Shown here piece after piece: positions 15,593-26,422 of a stretch of 33,360 bases of DNA; the first letter of the stretch is position 1, and every line of letters begins with the position of its first letter. The notes under the pieces were generated by a model. That model was given only the letters and a program-made list of their open reading frames with translations. It was not told the DNA's origin and made no database searches. The DNA is from ZC4RG30 sp964396335 (GTDB lineage: Bacteria > Pseudomonadota > Gammaproteobacteria > Steroidobacterales > Steroidobacteraceae). A program made the translations under genes and the position numbers. The stretch is taken from NCBI GenBank assembly GCA_964396335.1, contig CAYNEX010000015.1, positions 1 through 33,360 of the forward strand, written 5' to 3'.

Positions 15593-18500
15593 TCCCCCCA
15601 CCCAGTCGGCGGTAATACTCGGCGACATTGTCGCGGTACTGGCGCGAGTCGTCGACGGTTTCCGTGGCACGGGTGGGAGCGTTGCTGGTCTGGCCGGCGC
15701 GGATGGAATTCAGCGCCGCCAGTTCGATCTGGTTCACCAGCGCCTGCATGCGCTGGTACTGCACATCCATGGGGTCGGTGCCGCCACGGCGCAGCTGGTT
15801 GGTCAGTTCCTGCAGCGTGCGCGCATCGGCATCGGTGAGCACGCGACCGCGAAGCTGTTCGCGCAGCTGCGCCAGGCGCTCGGCCGAGATCACCGCCTGC
15901 TGGCGCATGCCGCCGTCGATCAGCGGCACCGGCTCGCGGTTGCCGCCGCCGGCGAGGCGGACCAGGCCATCACCGCTGCGGTTGGAGTTGCCGCCGCCGA
16001 AGAACTGGCCGTCATTGAAGCCGCCCTGGGCACCACCCTGTGCACCGCTCTGCGCGGTCTGCTGCTCGCCGGGCGAACCGCCCTGCTGGCCCTGCTGCTG
16101 TCCCTGGCCGCCCTGGCCCTGCTGTCCCTGCTGGCCGCCGGACTGCTGGCCCTGCTGGCCTTCCTGCGCATTCGGCGAGGAAGTGTTGCGGTCCCCGCCG
16201 CTGCGGTTCTGCGACAGGCCCTGCTCGCGCGCCTGGTCGAGCATGCGGCGCACGTCCGCCATCTCGGCCAGCAGATCTTCGGCGGACGCCTGCTGGCCGG
16301 CCTGCTGGCGCCGCTGGCTGACTTCGGCGGACGCGGTCTGCGCCGCCTGCTCCAGGTCCTGCGCCACACGCTCGAGCACCTGCGTGCGCCGCCAGTCGAG
16401 GCCGGCGGCATCGCGCACGCGGCCGCGGGAGATCTGCCGTACCGAAAGCCCGATGCTGCCGGCCGGATCCTGTTCCTGCAGTTGCTGGCGCACGTCGGCG
16501 AGCTGGCGCGCGGCGCGCGGCGCGGTTTCACGCGCGGAGCGACGGGCGCTTTCGATGGCCTGCGTCAGGTCGCCCAGGCCACGCTGCAGTTCGGCGCGCT
16601 GCTGCGCCAGGCGCTCCAGGTCATCGAAGGTGAGTCCGGAATCCTGCTGCTGTCCCTGGCCGTTGCCGGCGACCGCACGCAGGTCTTCCTCGGCGCGGCG
16701 CTGCTGCTCGGCCAGCTGCCGGGCGCGATTGGCCAGCGACTGGAACTGCTCGCTGTCGCCCGCCTGGCGGCCCTGCTCGAGCTGTTCGCGGGCGCGGTTC
16801 AGCTGTTCGGCGGCACGGGCCTGCGCCTGCGGATCATTGCCGGCGCGGTCCATCTGGCGCAGCGCCTCGGCCACCTGGCGTGAGGCCTCGGCCGCGGAAG
16901 CGGCACGCGCCGACTGCTGCCCGGACTGCTGGCCGCCCTGCTGCTGGCCTTGCTGCGACTGGCCCTGGTTCTGGCGCGAAGCCTGCTGTTGCTGCTGGCC
17001 CTGGCGACCCTGCTGGCCCTGCTGCTGGCCTTGCTGCTGTGGGTTCTGCTGGCCGCCCTGCTGGCTGCTGCTCTGCTGGCCCTGGCTGCCCTGGTTGTTC
17101 GCCAGCTGCTCGAGCTCACGCCGCAGCTGCTCCAGCTCGCGGCGCAGCTGTTCCTGCTGCCAGCGCTGGGTCTCGGGCGGAATCTGCTGGCGCTGCGACT
17201 GGCGCGCGAGCTGCTCCTGCCGCCGGGCCAGTTCGCGCAGGCGGCGCGCGGCCTCATCCTCGGCCTGCGCGCGCTGCTGCGAGGAGGACATGCGCGATTC
17301 GGTCTCGTACTGGTTCTTCGCCAGGTCCAGCTCGAGCTCGGTCATCTCCGACACGTCGCGACCGGCCTGCCCGCCGCCGCCGCCACCACCTCCCGGCTGC
17401 TGCATGGCCACCGAGATTTCACGGAAGGCCGCTTCGGCACGCAGCAGGTGCTGCAGCGCCTGCTGTTCATGCGTGACCGCGTTGGCGAGGTCGACGCTGG
17501 CAAGGTTCTTCGCCGCCGGCGCCATCGCCTTGGCGGCATCCTGCACGGCGCGCACGAAGGTATCGACGTTCTGGTCCTGGCCGGTGAGCTGGCGGGCGCG
17601 GGCGCGCTCGATCAGCGTCTGCGCCTGGCCGGCCAGCGTCTGCTGCATCTCGGCCAGCATGCGCGCGTTGTCGGCGACGCGTTCCTTCTCGCGTGCACCG
17701 GCTTCCTGCTCATTGCGCTGCAGGTTCCAGGTGGCCAGCAGGATCTCGCGCTGGCGACGGGAGATATCGCCCTCTTCCTCGTCACCGCCGCCACCACCAC
17801 CGCCGCCGCCACCGCCGGCCTGGGATTGCGTGTAACGCTGTTCGAACGGCTGCACCTGGATCAGGAACAGGTCGGTCTGCACGCTGTGCTTGTTGTCGCG
17901 CGCCAGGCCGTAATAGCTGACGAGGTCGCCGGGCACCAGCGTCGGCGTTTCGCCGTTCGGGCCGGGCTTCTGCATCTCTTCGAGGCGCAGCAGTGCCGCG
18001 GCCTGCACATCGACGGTGCCGGCCGGCAGGCGCTCCTTGCGCCACTCGCCGCCATTCACCGAGTAATGCAGTTCAAGCGCGTCGAGGCGGAAGTCATCCC
18101 TGGCCTCGATGCGCACCGGCACTTCTTCAAGTGCCGTGGCGCGATAGTCGCGGCCCGGACGCACGATGCGGATCTCCGGCTTCTGGTCCTCGACCACCTC
18201 GATCAGGTAGTCCGGCGTCAGCGGCACCACTTCGCCGAGGAAACGCGTGGCGATGCGATAGTGGCCTTCCTGCTTGACCTGGAAGCTGCCGCTGGTGGTG
18301 GCGCCGCTCTGCTTCAGTTCTTCGCCGTTGCCGTCGATCACCAGCAGCGGGCTTTCCAGCGGCTGCGTGGTGGTGACTTCGAGCTTCACGCGCGTGCCGG
18401 CCACGGCCCGCACGTCGCCGCCACCTTCCTCCTCACGGTCTTCGAGGCCGGTCCAGGTGGGATAGTCGTAGGTGATCTTGAAGCGCTCGATGCCGGGCAG

Positions 18501-19328
18501 GTCGACCACATTGATGCGGTGCTCGGCGCTCTTCAGGCGCCCGGCGGTGACGTAGTAACTGGCCGCGTCGCGCACCGCATAGATGGTGAAGCCGAAGCCG
18601 CCATCGGGGTTGCGCTGCATCGGCGTGGATTCCCACTCGCCGCCATTGTCGAAGCGCACATGCAGCTTCACGTCGTCGCTGCTGCCGGCCACCAGCGCGG
18701 CCACGTCGAGGTCCTGGTTGCGGCGGATGGTGGCATCACCCGGCTGCACGGCGATGCCGCCGGCCGCGGCGGCCACGCTGACCGCGGGCGGCATGCGCCC
18801 CAGCCACAGCTGGCGCGCGCCTTCGGAGATGCCGAGGTTCGAGAACACCAGCGCGCCCAGCAGCGCCACACCGGCCACCGCGCCGATGGCCGGCGCAAGG
18901 TAGCGGCGCACGGGAATGCTCTGCGTCAGCGGCTCGCGCTGCGCCAGCGAGAGGGCATCCGCGGCCAGCAGGTCGAGCAGCACCGAAGCCTTTTCCGGCT
19001 CCTTGGCGCTTTCCTGCAGGTAGGTGGCGATGCGGCCGGACTGCGCCGGCAGCGCGGCCTCGAGTGCGCGCGCGGCGCGGTCGCGCTCCTGCACGCGGTA
19101 GCGCCAGAAGCTCCAGGCGAGGATCGCGATGGCAACGAGGCCGAGGACGATGCGGCCGGTCAGCGCGGCTTCGGGCGTGAAGCCGTAGCGCGGCAGCATC
19201 CATGCGGCGATGAGCGTGACCAGCAGCAGCGCGCCGACCAGCAGCGCGGTTCCCTGGGCCGAGAGGATCCATCGCAGGCGCTGGCGCGCCTGGGTGAGGT
19301 ACTGGTCGAGCTCGTATCGGGCATTCAT
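15585..19328 (-). CDS. giant DUF4175-type membrane protein with Gln/Gly-rich tracts
   Basis: 1247-aa protein with three N-terminal transmembrane helices (about 25-45, 59-78, 145-165) and a very large periplasmic part. Residues about 170-500 contain beta-rich repeats (LDVAALVAGSSDDVKLHVRF, EVPVRIEARDDFRLDALELH). From about 500 it is mostly charged coiled coil (ARRLRELARRQEQLARQSQR and similar). Gly runs lie near 504-514 and 643-654, and Gln/Gly-rich tracts near 743-809 and 1050-1100. Overall this matches DUF4175/TIGR02302-like proteins found beside MoxR-DUF58-VWA genes, whose function is not established. It starts 3 nt after the BatA-type gene and overlaps the dehydrogenase by 8 bp. The elongated form suggests a scaffold or spanning role, which is inference. 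Confidence 0.88.
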   Translation of the reverse strand: MNARYELDQYLTQARQRLRWILSAQGTALLVGALLLVTLIAAWMLPRYGFTPEAALTGRIVLGLVAIAILAWSFWRYRVQERDRAARALEAALPAQSGRIATYLQESAKEPEKASVLLDLLAADALSLAQREPLTQSIPVRRYLAPAIGAVAGVALLGALVFSNLGISEGARQLWLGRMPPAVSVAAAAGGIAVQPGDATIRRNQDLDVAALVAGSSDDVKLHVRFDNGGEWESTPMQRNPDGGFGFTIYAVRDAASYYVTAGRLKSAEHRINVVDLPGIERFKITYDYPTWTGLEDREEEGGGDVRAVAGTRVKLEVTTTQPLESPLLVIDGNGEELKQSGATTSGSFQVKQEGHYRIATRFLGEVVPLTPDYLIEVVEDQKPEIRIVRPGRDYRATALEEVPVRIEARDDFRLDALELHYSVNGGEWRKERLPAGTVDVQAAALLRLEEMQKPGPNGETPTLVPGDLVSYYGLARDNKHSVQTDLFLIQVQPFEQRYTQSQAGGGGGGGGGGGDEEEGDISRRQREILLATWNLQRNEQEAGAREKERVADNARMLAEMQQTLAGQAQTLIERARARQLTGQDQNVDTFVRAVQDAAKAMAPAAKNLASVDLANAVTHEQQALQHLLRAEAAFREISVAMQQPGGGGGGGGQAGRDVSEMTELELDLAKNQYETESRMSSSQQRAQAEDEAARRLRELARRQEQLARQSQRQQIPPETQRWQQEQLRRELEQLRRELEQLANNQGSQGQQSSSQQGGQQNPQQQGQQQGQQGRQGQQQQQASRQNQGQSQQGQQQGGQQSGQQSARAASAAEASRQVAEALRQMDRAGNDPQAQARAAEQLNRAREQLEQGRQAGDSEQFQSLANRARQLAEQQRRAEEDLRAVAGNGQGQQQDSGLTFDDLERLAQQRAELQRGLGDLTQAIESARRSARETAPRAARQLADVRQQLQEQDPAGSIGLSVRQISRGRVRDAAGLDWRRTQVLERVAQDLEQAAQTASAEVSQRRQQAGQQASAEDLLAEMADVRRMLDQAREQGLSQNRSGGDRNTSSPNAQEGQQGQQSGGQQGQQGQGGQGQQQGQQGGSPGEQQTAQSGAQGGAQGGFNDGQFFGGGNSNRSGDGLVRLAGGGNREPVPLIDGGMRQQAVISAERLAQLREQLRGRVLTDADARTLQELTNQLRRGGTDPMDVQYQRMQALVNQIELAALNSIRAGQTSNAPTRATETVDDSRQYRDNVAEYYRRLGGGND

Positions 19329-19331
19329 GCG

Positions 19332-21329
19332 CTAGGCTTCCCTTCGGACGCTCAAGTGGTAATTGGCCACCAATGGCTCTGCAAACGCAAGCGCCACGGC
19401 AGCCAAAAGCAGCCAGAACCAGATCGGAACCAGCCTTTCGGTGCTCGAACCCTGGGCCACCGACTGGTTGCCCTCGCCCGGGGCACGCTGCAAGGCCAGC
19501 CAGCGCTCCCGCGCGCCTTCATCCAGCGGTGCCAGCACCGATTCGCGCGGATCCACGTTCACCGCGATGAAATCACTGCGGCCGCCGCCGCGCACCTCGT
19601 AGAAACCGGCCATTTCGGGCAGGAACCGCAGGCCCTGCTCGTCGCCGGTCAGCATCGCGGTGCGCTCGCCGCGCGGGTCGAACACCTGGCCGCCGCCGCG
19701 GCGCAGGCTCGAGGCGTCCAGCGGCGCCCCCACGGTGGCCGAGGCGGCATCGAAGCGCGCGCCGGCCAGCCACGCGGTGGCCTCGGCCACAAAACGCACG
19801 AACAGCGGATGGATGGCGAGGTCGTTCCAGCGCCGGTCCAGCGGCGAGGCGAACAGCAGCATGCGGCCCTCGCCCAGGTCCTGCTCCAGCATCAGCGGCG
19901 TGCCGTTCTCGAAGGCCAGCAATGTGCGCGCATCGGACGGCGGCTCCACCGCCACGTGGCGGAAGAAGCGGATGCGCAGCCAGGCACCCGGCTCGCGCAG
20001 CACGGCGTGGCTCTGCTCGATGCCGGCGATGCGCGCCGGACGTTCCGAGGCGGAGCGGGCGCTGCCGCCGGCCAGCTTCGCGCCACTGACCGGAACCTGC
20101 CGCTGCTGCGCGGCGCGCGCGCCCAGCGTCATCAGGGCAGCGCCACCACCCCGCACATATTCGGTCAGCGCATTGGCCGCGGCTTCATTGAGCAGGCCGG
20201 CATCCGACACCACGATGGCCGCGAAGTCGCTCAACTGGCGCGTGGTGAGCGCACCGGGAAGTGAGGTTTCGACCGCAAAACGCGGCCGCGCCAGCGCCTG
20301 CAGCGCGGCGCCGAAATAACGCGCGTCATCGCCGTTCACGTCGGCGGCGATCACCAGCACCTTGGGCTCGACCCGACGCAGCAGCGCATATCGCGCATCA
20401 TCGGCGGGCAGCACATCGGCCGGCTCCAGCCGCGCCATGAGGCGATGCTCGCCCACCGGCAGCTCGCCCAGCGCCACGCGCTCCACGGCAGTGGCACTGG
20501 CGGCGGTGAGCTGGCGGCGCTCGCGCTGCTGGCCATTTACTTCCACCACCAGCGTGCGCTTGTCGATGGCGGCCGGATCCCCCTCGAGGCGCACCTCGAT
20601 GGTGCCCGGCGTGCGCGGGTCTTCCTGGGCGGAGACCACGCGCGCATTGCCGGTGGCCGCGGCTTCGCCGGCGCCCACATCTTCCAGCACCAGGCGCACA
20701 CCGGGCGGCGGCGACAGGTCGGCGAAACGCAGCGGGCTCGCTGACTGCTGCAGGTCCGAGATGAGGTGCAGCTGCATGGTCTCGCCCGGGCCTGCCGGCC
20801 AGGCCACCGAACCTGCGACCAGCGCGCCATAGTCCAGCCGCGAGAAGCCCGGGCGCAGCTGCTGCACGGCTGCGCGCAGGCGGCCGGCATCACCGGAGAA
20901 CACCGGTTCGACCATCACGCGCAGGCGATGGTCGCCCGCCACCAGCATCGCGCGGCTGGAACCACGCAGGCCGTCGATCAGTTCCTGCGCGCGCCGCTGC
21001 GCGCGTTCCCACACCTCTTCGCGCTGCATCGACATGGAGGTGTCCATCACGATCACATGCAGCGTGTTGCCGCCGGCGCCGGCCGCCACCTTGCTGCGCC
21101 ACATCGGCGCGGCGAAGGCCAGCACCAGCAGCGCCAGCAGCAGCAGGCGCAGCAGCAACAGCAGCCAGTAGCGCAGTTCATGCCGCCGGCTGCGGCGGAT
21201 CTCCGCCGGCTCGAGGAACATCGAGGAGGCGAACATCTGCTTCTGCTCGGTCTGCTTCGCGAAGCGGTGCAGCCAGACCGGCAGCGCCAGGCCAGCCAGT
21301 CCGAGCAGGAACCACGGTGCCAGCCACAT
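19332..21329 (-). CDS. BatA-type membrane protein with VWA domain
   Basis: 665-aa inner-membrane protein. The N-terminus is a BatA domain: helix 1 (about 3-20), the conserved-type segment FASSMFLEPAEIRRSRRHELRYW, then a strongly hydrophobic helix 2 (about 53-74). A VWA domain (about 90-220) has an intact metal site, DTSMS (Asp96, Ser98, Ser100), and LISDLQQ. The middle holds a second Rossmann/GATase-like region (KVLVIAADVNGDDARYFGAA, FAAIVVSDAGLL). A final helix (PIWFWLLLAAVALAFAEPLV) anchors the C-terminus. BatA-like VWA proteins are usual partners of MoxR ATPases. It begins 4 nt after the DUF58 stop. With the 751-aa VWA protein it gives the operon two membrane-anchored VWA proteins. Confidence 0.9.
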   Translation of the reverse strand: MWLAPWFLLGLAGLALPVWLHRFAKQTEQKQMFASSMFLEPAEIRRSRRHELRYWLLLLLRLLLLALLVLAFAAPMWRSKVAAGAGGNTLHVIVMDTSMSMQREEVWERAQRRAQELIDGLRGSSRAMLVAGDHRLRVMVEPVFSGDAGRLRAAVQQLRPGFSRLDYGALVAGSVAWPAGPGETMQLHLISDLQQSASPLRFADLSPPPGVRLVLEDVGAGEAAATGNARVVSAQEDPRTPGTIEVRLEGDPAAIDKRTLVVEVNGQQRERRQLTAASATAVERVALGELPVGEHRLMARLEPADVLPADDARYALLRRVEPKVLVIAADVNGDDARYFGAALQALARPRFAVETSLPGALTTRQLSDFAAIVVSDAGLLNEAAANALTEYVRGGGAALMTLGARAAQQRQVPVSGAKLAGGSARSASERPARIAGIEQSHAVLREPGAWLRIRFFRHVAVEPPSDARTLLAFENGTPLMLEQDLGEGRMLLFASPLDRRWNDLAIHPLFVRFVAEATAWLAGARFDAASATVGAPLDASSLRRGGGQVFDPRGERTAMLTGDEQGLRFLPEMAGFYEVRGGGRSDFIAVNVDPRESVLAPLDEGARERWLALQRAPGEGNQSVAQGSSTERLVPIWFWLLLAAVALAFAEPLVANYHLSVRREA

Positions 21330-21333
21330 GCTC

Positions 21334-22226
21334 TTACGCCCTCCTGCGGAACATCAGGTAGCCGCGCAATGCCTTGTCCAGCGGCTCGTCGGTGACCAGC
21401 AGCACATGGTCGGCGCGACTCTTCGCCGCCACCTGGCGCATGCGGTCCAGGTGCGCCTGGATGCGCTCACGATAGGTGGTGCGCATGTAATCGGGCGACA
21501 CCTCGACCTGGCGGCCGGATTCCACGTCTTCGAGCATCACGGACTCGTCCCACTGCGGGTCGAGTTCGTTGCGGTCGAGCACCTGGAAAATCATGATGTC
21601 GTGGCCACCCCAGGCGAACGGCTGCACGGCGCGCGTCAGCGCCTCGGGGTCGCAATAAAGATCGGAGATCACCGCCACCACGCCACGGCGCTGCATGTGC
21701 TCGTGCATCTGGTGGAACGAGGCGGCAAGGTCGGTCTGGCTGCCGGCCTCGAGCCGGTCCAGCTCGTGCAGCAGCGCGGTCAGCGTGCCCATGCGCGTCG
21801 ACGGCGGACGATAGCTGCGGATCTTCGAATCGAACGCGATCAGGCCGGTGGGGTCATGCTGCTGCAGGGCCATGTAGGCCAGCGAGGCCGCCACCCACTT
21901 GGCATAGCGCAGCTTGGTGACGGAGCCGGATCCATAACCCATCGACGCGCTCACATCGAGCGCGATCATGAAACGGGTATTGGTCTCGCCCTGGTAGCGA
22001 CGGATGTAGGTGCGGTCGGTGCGCGCGAACACATTCCAGTCGACGAAGCGCGGATCATCGCCCTCGGAGTAGGCCTTGTATTCGGCGAACTCCTGGCTGA
22101 AACCGAACTTGGGACTGCGATGCAGGCCCTGGAAGAACCCCTCCACGGCCGAGCGCGCCACCAGCTCCAGCGTCGACAGCGACGCCAGCACTTCCGGCCG
22201 CAGCAGCGACGAGGCGGGGTTGGCAC

Positions 22227-22230
<4 letters not shown>
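21334..22230 (-). CDS. DUF58 domain protein (VWA-like)
   Basis: 298-aa soluble protein with the DUF58 signature EGDDPRFVDWNVFART (about 57-72), preceded by GFFQGLHRSPKFGFSQEFAEY. The VWA-type fold carries an intact metal site DVSAS (Asp92, Ser94, Ser96), then GLIAFDS and VISDLYCD. DUF58 proteins almost always sit next to a MoxR ATPase and are thought to link it to its client, but the client is known for few systems. ATG 22230 overlaps the MoxR stop by 4 bp (ATGA). Unlike longer DUF58 proteins it has no N-terminal transmembrane pair. Confidence 0.95.
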
Positions 22231-23239
<1,009 letters not shown>

Positions 23240-23240
<1 letters not shown>

Positions 23241-25492
23241 CAGCGCTCTCCAGTCATTTCCAGCAGCAGCCTTTGGGCGGGACGGTAGTTCGGGGCAGTC
23301 TCCAGGGATTGCAGCAGGTGGCGCTTCGCACGCGCCTCCTCGCCGGCCAGCCGCAGCGCCCGCGCCATGCCGAAATTGGCGGCGGCGGTGTCCAGCGGCT
23401 GCAGGGCCAGCAGCACCTCGTATTCGCGCACGGCCTCGCCGGCGCGGTTCTGTTCGATCAGCAGGCGACCGAGGCGGTCGTGGTCATCCGGCACCAGCGG
23501 GTCGGACCAGTTCAGCGCGGCCAGCACCTCGGCTGCCTCGTTGTTGCGCTTCCCGGCCAGCAGCAGGTCGGCCAGCTTGCGCAGCCCGGCCGGGTTCCAG
23601 CCGCCGGCCTTGCGCCAGGCCTGCAGCGCGGCAATCGCGGCGGCGTTGTTGCCGGCGCCTTCCTCGGCCGCGGCCAGCACTTCGTAGCCACTGCCGCGCG
23701 AGGTGTATTCCGGCAGCATCTCGATGGCGGCCTGCGCGGCCTCGCGCGCGGCGGCCCAGTTGCGCGCATCGAGCATGGCGTGCGCACGGCGCAGCAGGTC
23801 CTGCCAGCGCGAGGGATCTTTCAGGTAGGCGGCGAAACGCCGCTCCATGAACTGCGTGAACTCGGCGTCGAACTGCTCCGGCGTCACCTCGAACACCGCG
23901 CTGATGCCGCTGGCGGTGGTCACCGCGTCATCGTTGAAGGCGCGCAGGTACTGCGCCAGCTTCTGGAAGCCGAAGCGCTCGGCGGCGAACAGGCAGATCA
24001 GGCCGGCCTGGTCATAGGAGACCTGCACCTGGCCCTCGTAGGTCGGGCGCATGAACCCCTGGTCGATCGAGGCCACCGGCAGGAACCGGCCATCCTTGAA
24101 CATGTCGAGCGTGCGGGTGCTCACCGACACGCCCGGCGTGGGACCGCTGGTCCATTCCTCATAGACCGACAGGCCCTCGCTGAGCCAGCGCGGCACGCGG
24201 TGCGCCGTGGCCGACAGCGTGAACACGTGCGCCATCTCGTGCCACAGCACGCTGCCCCAGTGGAAATCGCCGCGGCGCTGGCCGGAGGGTGAGTCCATCG
24301 CCACCAGGTGGCCGAAGGTCACGCCCAGCAGGCCGATGCCGGTGAGGCCGGCGGTGCGCACCTCGAAGTCGCCGTGTTCGCGGTACAGCTCGATGGTGAT
24401 CGGCGATTCGGGCGTGTAGCCATAACGGCGCGCGAACGAGGCAATGCTCTCGCGCGCGATCTGTGCCACATAGGGACGCAGCGCCGCCGATTCGCCCTTG
24501 TGGAGCTGCAGCACCAGGTCCGGGTTCTGCAGGCGGATGAAGTCGTAGTTCTCGAGCGAGTCGATCAGCTTCAGCGTGTTGCTGGTGACCACGTTGAAGG
24601 GATCGCCCTCGTAGGAAGCCACCAGGTGACCGCGCGCCTCTTCCAGGCGACCCAGGCGCATCAGGTTCAGGCCCAGCTCGCGGCGCGCGGACCACAGTTC
24701 CGGCTGCACCTGCGCGGCGCGCTGCAGCCACACATCGGCTTCGCGGTAACGCCGGCGCATCACCTCGAAGTGCGCCAGCGTCTCGAACAGCGCGCCGTAG
24801 CGCGGGTTGTAATCCAGCGTCTGGCGGACCAGCGCGGCCGGGTCGCGGTTGCGCATCATCTCCACCGAGGCCAGCAGCGTCAGCGCCTCGAGCGGCGGAT
24901 ATTTCTGTTCCTCGGCCAGCGCGCGCGCGCGGGTGGCCGAGCGCACGGCCTCGTCATAACGGCCGTTCTCGATGGCGATGCTGGCGTCGATCAGGTGCGC
25001 CTCGATCAGCGTCGGGTTCTGCGCCAGCAGCGCCTTCACGTCCTCGGCCACGTCGCCATCGAAGCGCGCCATGCCGAGGCTGGCCATGCCGAGCCGCGCG
25101 CCCACGTCATCGGGGGCCAGTTCGAGCGCCTCCTCGAACAGGCCCAGCGCCTCGTTGTACTGGCCGGCGGCGATGAACATGCGACCCCAGCGCACGCGCG
25201 GCAGCGGCGCGGTCGGATTGGCCTGCACGGCTTCGCGGAAGGCGTCATTGGCGGCGCGCAGGTCATCGAGCGCGAACAGCGCCTCGGCACGGATCAGCGC
25301 ATCACTGCTCCGGAGCAGCGCCTCATAGCAGCTGCGCGCCTGCTCGACCCGGCCGCGATGCGCCGGTTCGTCGCAGCGGCGCAGCGACTGCGCGCGGCGC
25401 GAGTCATAGTCGATGTCGCGCGCGGCCGCCGTGCCGGCAGCGAGCATCGCCACCGACAGGCCCAGCGCGAGCAGCAGCTTACGGCTTCGCAT
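23240..25492 (-). CDS. exported TPR gluzincin protease (peptidase MA-like)
   Basis: 750-aa exported zinc-protease candidate. The start at 25492 gives a Sec signal (MRSRKLLLALGLSVAMLAAG, cleavage near TAAA) and has GGAGG 6 nt upstream; it overlaps the caspase-like gene by 14 bp. Residues about 60-330 are TPR-like repeats (GRMFIAAGQYNEALGLFEEA and relatives). The catalytic domain has HEMAH (His418, Glu419, His422) and WLSEGLSVYEEW with Glu439 as likely third ligand, the HExxH-x16-E pattern of gluzincins. More TPR repeats fill the C-terminus from about 560. It should act in the periplasm, or at the outer membrane if retained there. The substrate is unknown; the TPRs and the neighbouring VWA/MoxR genes suggest a protein complex. 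Confidence 0.88.
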
Positions 25493-26414
25493 CGGCGCCC
25501 TCCTCAATGTTGACGCCCAGCGCGGCAAAACGCGCCTCGATGCGCGTGCCCACGCGGGCCATCTCGAGCAGCACCGGCTCGATGCGGGCGTAATAGTCAT
25601 CCTCGGACAGGCTGGCCTTCTGGGCCTTGATGGCCGCCAGCCGCTCGGCGATCGCGTCCTGCTCGGTGCGCAGCGCGGTCAGCTGCGAGTCGCTGGCGAA
25701 CAGCGCCGCCGGCCCCAGCCGCGACACCACGAAGCGCGAAGGCTCGCGGCCTTCGATGCGGGCACGTTCGGTGAGGATGGCGTTGTCGGACTTGAAGGCA
25801 TCGGCGACGCGGCGCACGGCATAGTCGAAGGCCTCGCGCGCGGTCACGTTGCCATCCTTGTCTGCATCGGCGGCGTCACTCTGCAGCGCCTCGGCCCAGA
25901 AACCGCCGAACCGCGTGGCATTGCGCTCGCCGCCGGAGCGCGTGGCGGTGATCACCACGCGCCGGTCATTCACCAGCTTGTCGGCCAGCGCGCCGCTGGC
26001 GCTGCTGGCATTCACCAGCAGCTGCTGCGCCGGGATGCGGTCGAGCATCGCGCCCAGCTCGGAGCCGGTGATGTCCGGTCCGTCGATGTTGAGGCGGTAT
26101 TCGCTGCCGTCGTAGGTGCCATGGCCCAGCAGCACCAGGATGAACTGGTCGCCGGCGGTGAGTTGCGAGGCCGCCTCCTTCAGCGCCGCCTGGATCTGCT
26201 CGCGCCTGGCGCCCTTGCCGCTCAGGCGCTGCACCAGCGCGGAGTCACCCGTGGCGGTGGCCGAAGCCCGCGCCACCTGCTCGCTCCACTGCGAGAAACG
26301 TTCGTCGTACTGCGGCTCGCCGCCGATGCCGGAGATCACCAGCACCCGCGTGGTCGCCGATGCCGCCGGGGCCATGCCGAGCGCGGCGGCAAGCATCAAG
26401 GCCTTGCTGATCAT
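25479..26414 (-). CDS. exported caspase/legumain-like protein with EF-hand loop, no cysteine
   Basis: 311-aa exported protein. Signal peptide MISKALMLAAALGMAPAASA. Residues about 22-180 look like the caspase/legumain (clan CD) fold: VLVISGIGG, the His-bearing strand FILVLLGHGTYDG (His98), then LLVNASSASGA (131-142), where active enzymes have a Cys in an NAC-x-SG type motif. Here that position is Ser137, and the whole protein contains no cysteine, so thiol catalysis is impossible. Residues 183-194 form a canonical EF-hand loop, DADKDGNVTARE, with ligands at positions 1, 3, 5, 7, 9 and 12. A helical C-terminus follows. ATG 26414 has GAGG 6 nt upstream and lies 8 nt after the VWA/GATase gene. 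It may be a calcium-sensing pseudoprotease or a Ser-using variant. Confidence 0.8.
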   Translation of the reverse strand: MISKALMLAAALGMAPAASATTRVLVISGIGGEPQYDERFSQWSEQVARASATATGDSALVQRLSGKGARREQIQAALKEAASQLTAGDQFILVLLGHGTYDGSEYRLNIDGPDITGSELGAMLDRIPAQQLLVNASSASGALADKLVNDRRVVITATRSGGERNATRFGGFWAEALQSDAADADKDGNVTAREAFDYAVRRVADAFKSDNAILTERARIEGREPSRFVVSRLGPAALFASDSQLTALRTEQDAIAERLAAIKAQKASLSEDDYYARIEPVLLEMARVGTRIEARFAALGVNIEEGADAKP

Positions 26415-26422
26415 GGCGCGCC

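Noticed and set aside
15628..17835. 735-aa plus-strand frame rich in Cys, Trp, Ser and Arg
   Set aside because: It is the antisense image of the Gln/Gly-rich DUF4175 tracts. The repeated CCWPCC pattern simply reflects CAG/GGC codons read in reverse.
16950..20264. 1104-aa open frame on the plus strand
   Set aside because: It lies antisense to the DUF4175 and BatA-type genes. Its sequence is Ala/Leu/Gln/Arg/His-rich shadow coding with no domain, and the minus-strand proteins have clear motifs.
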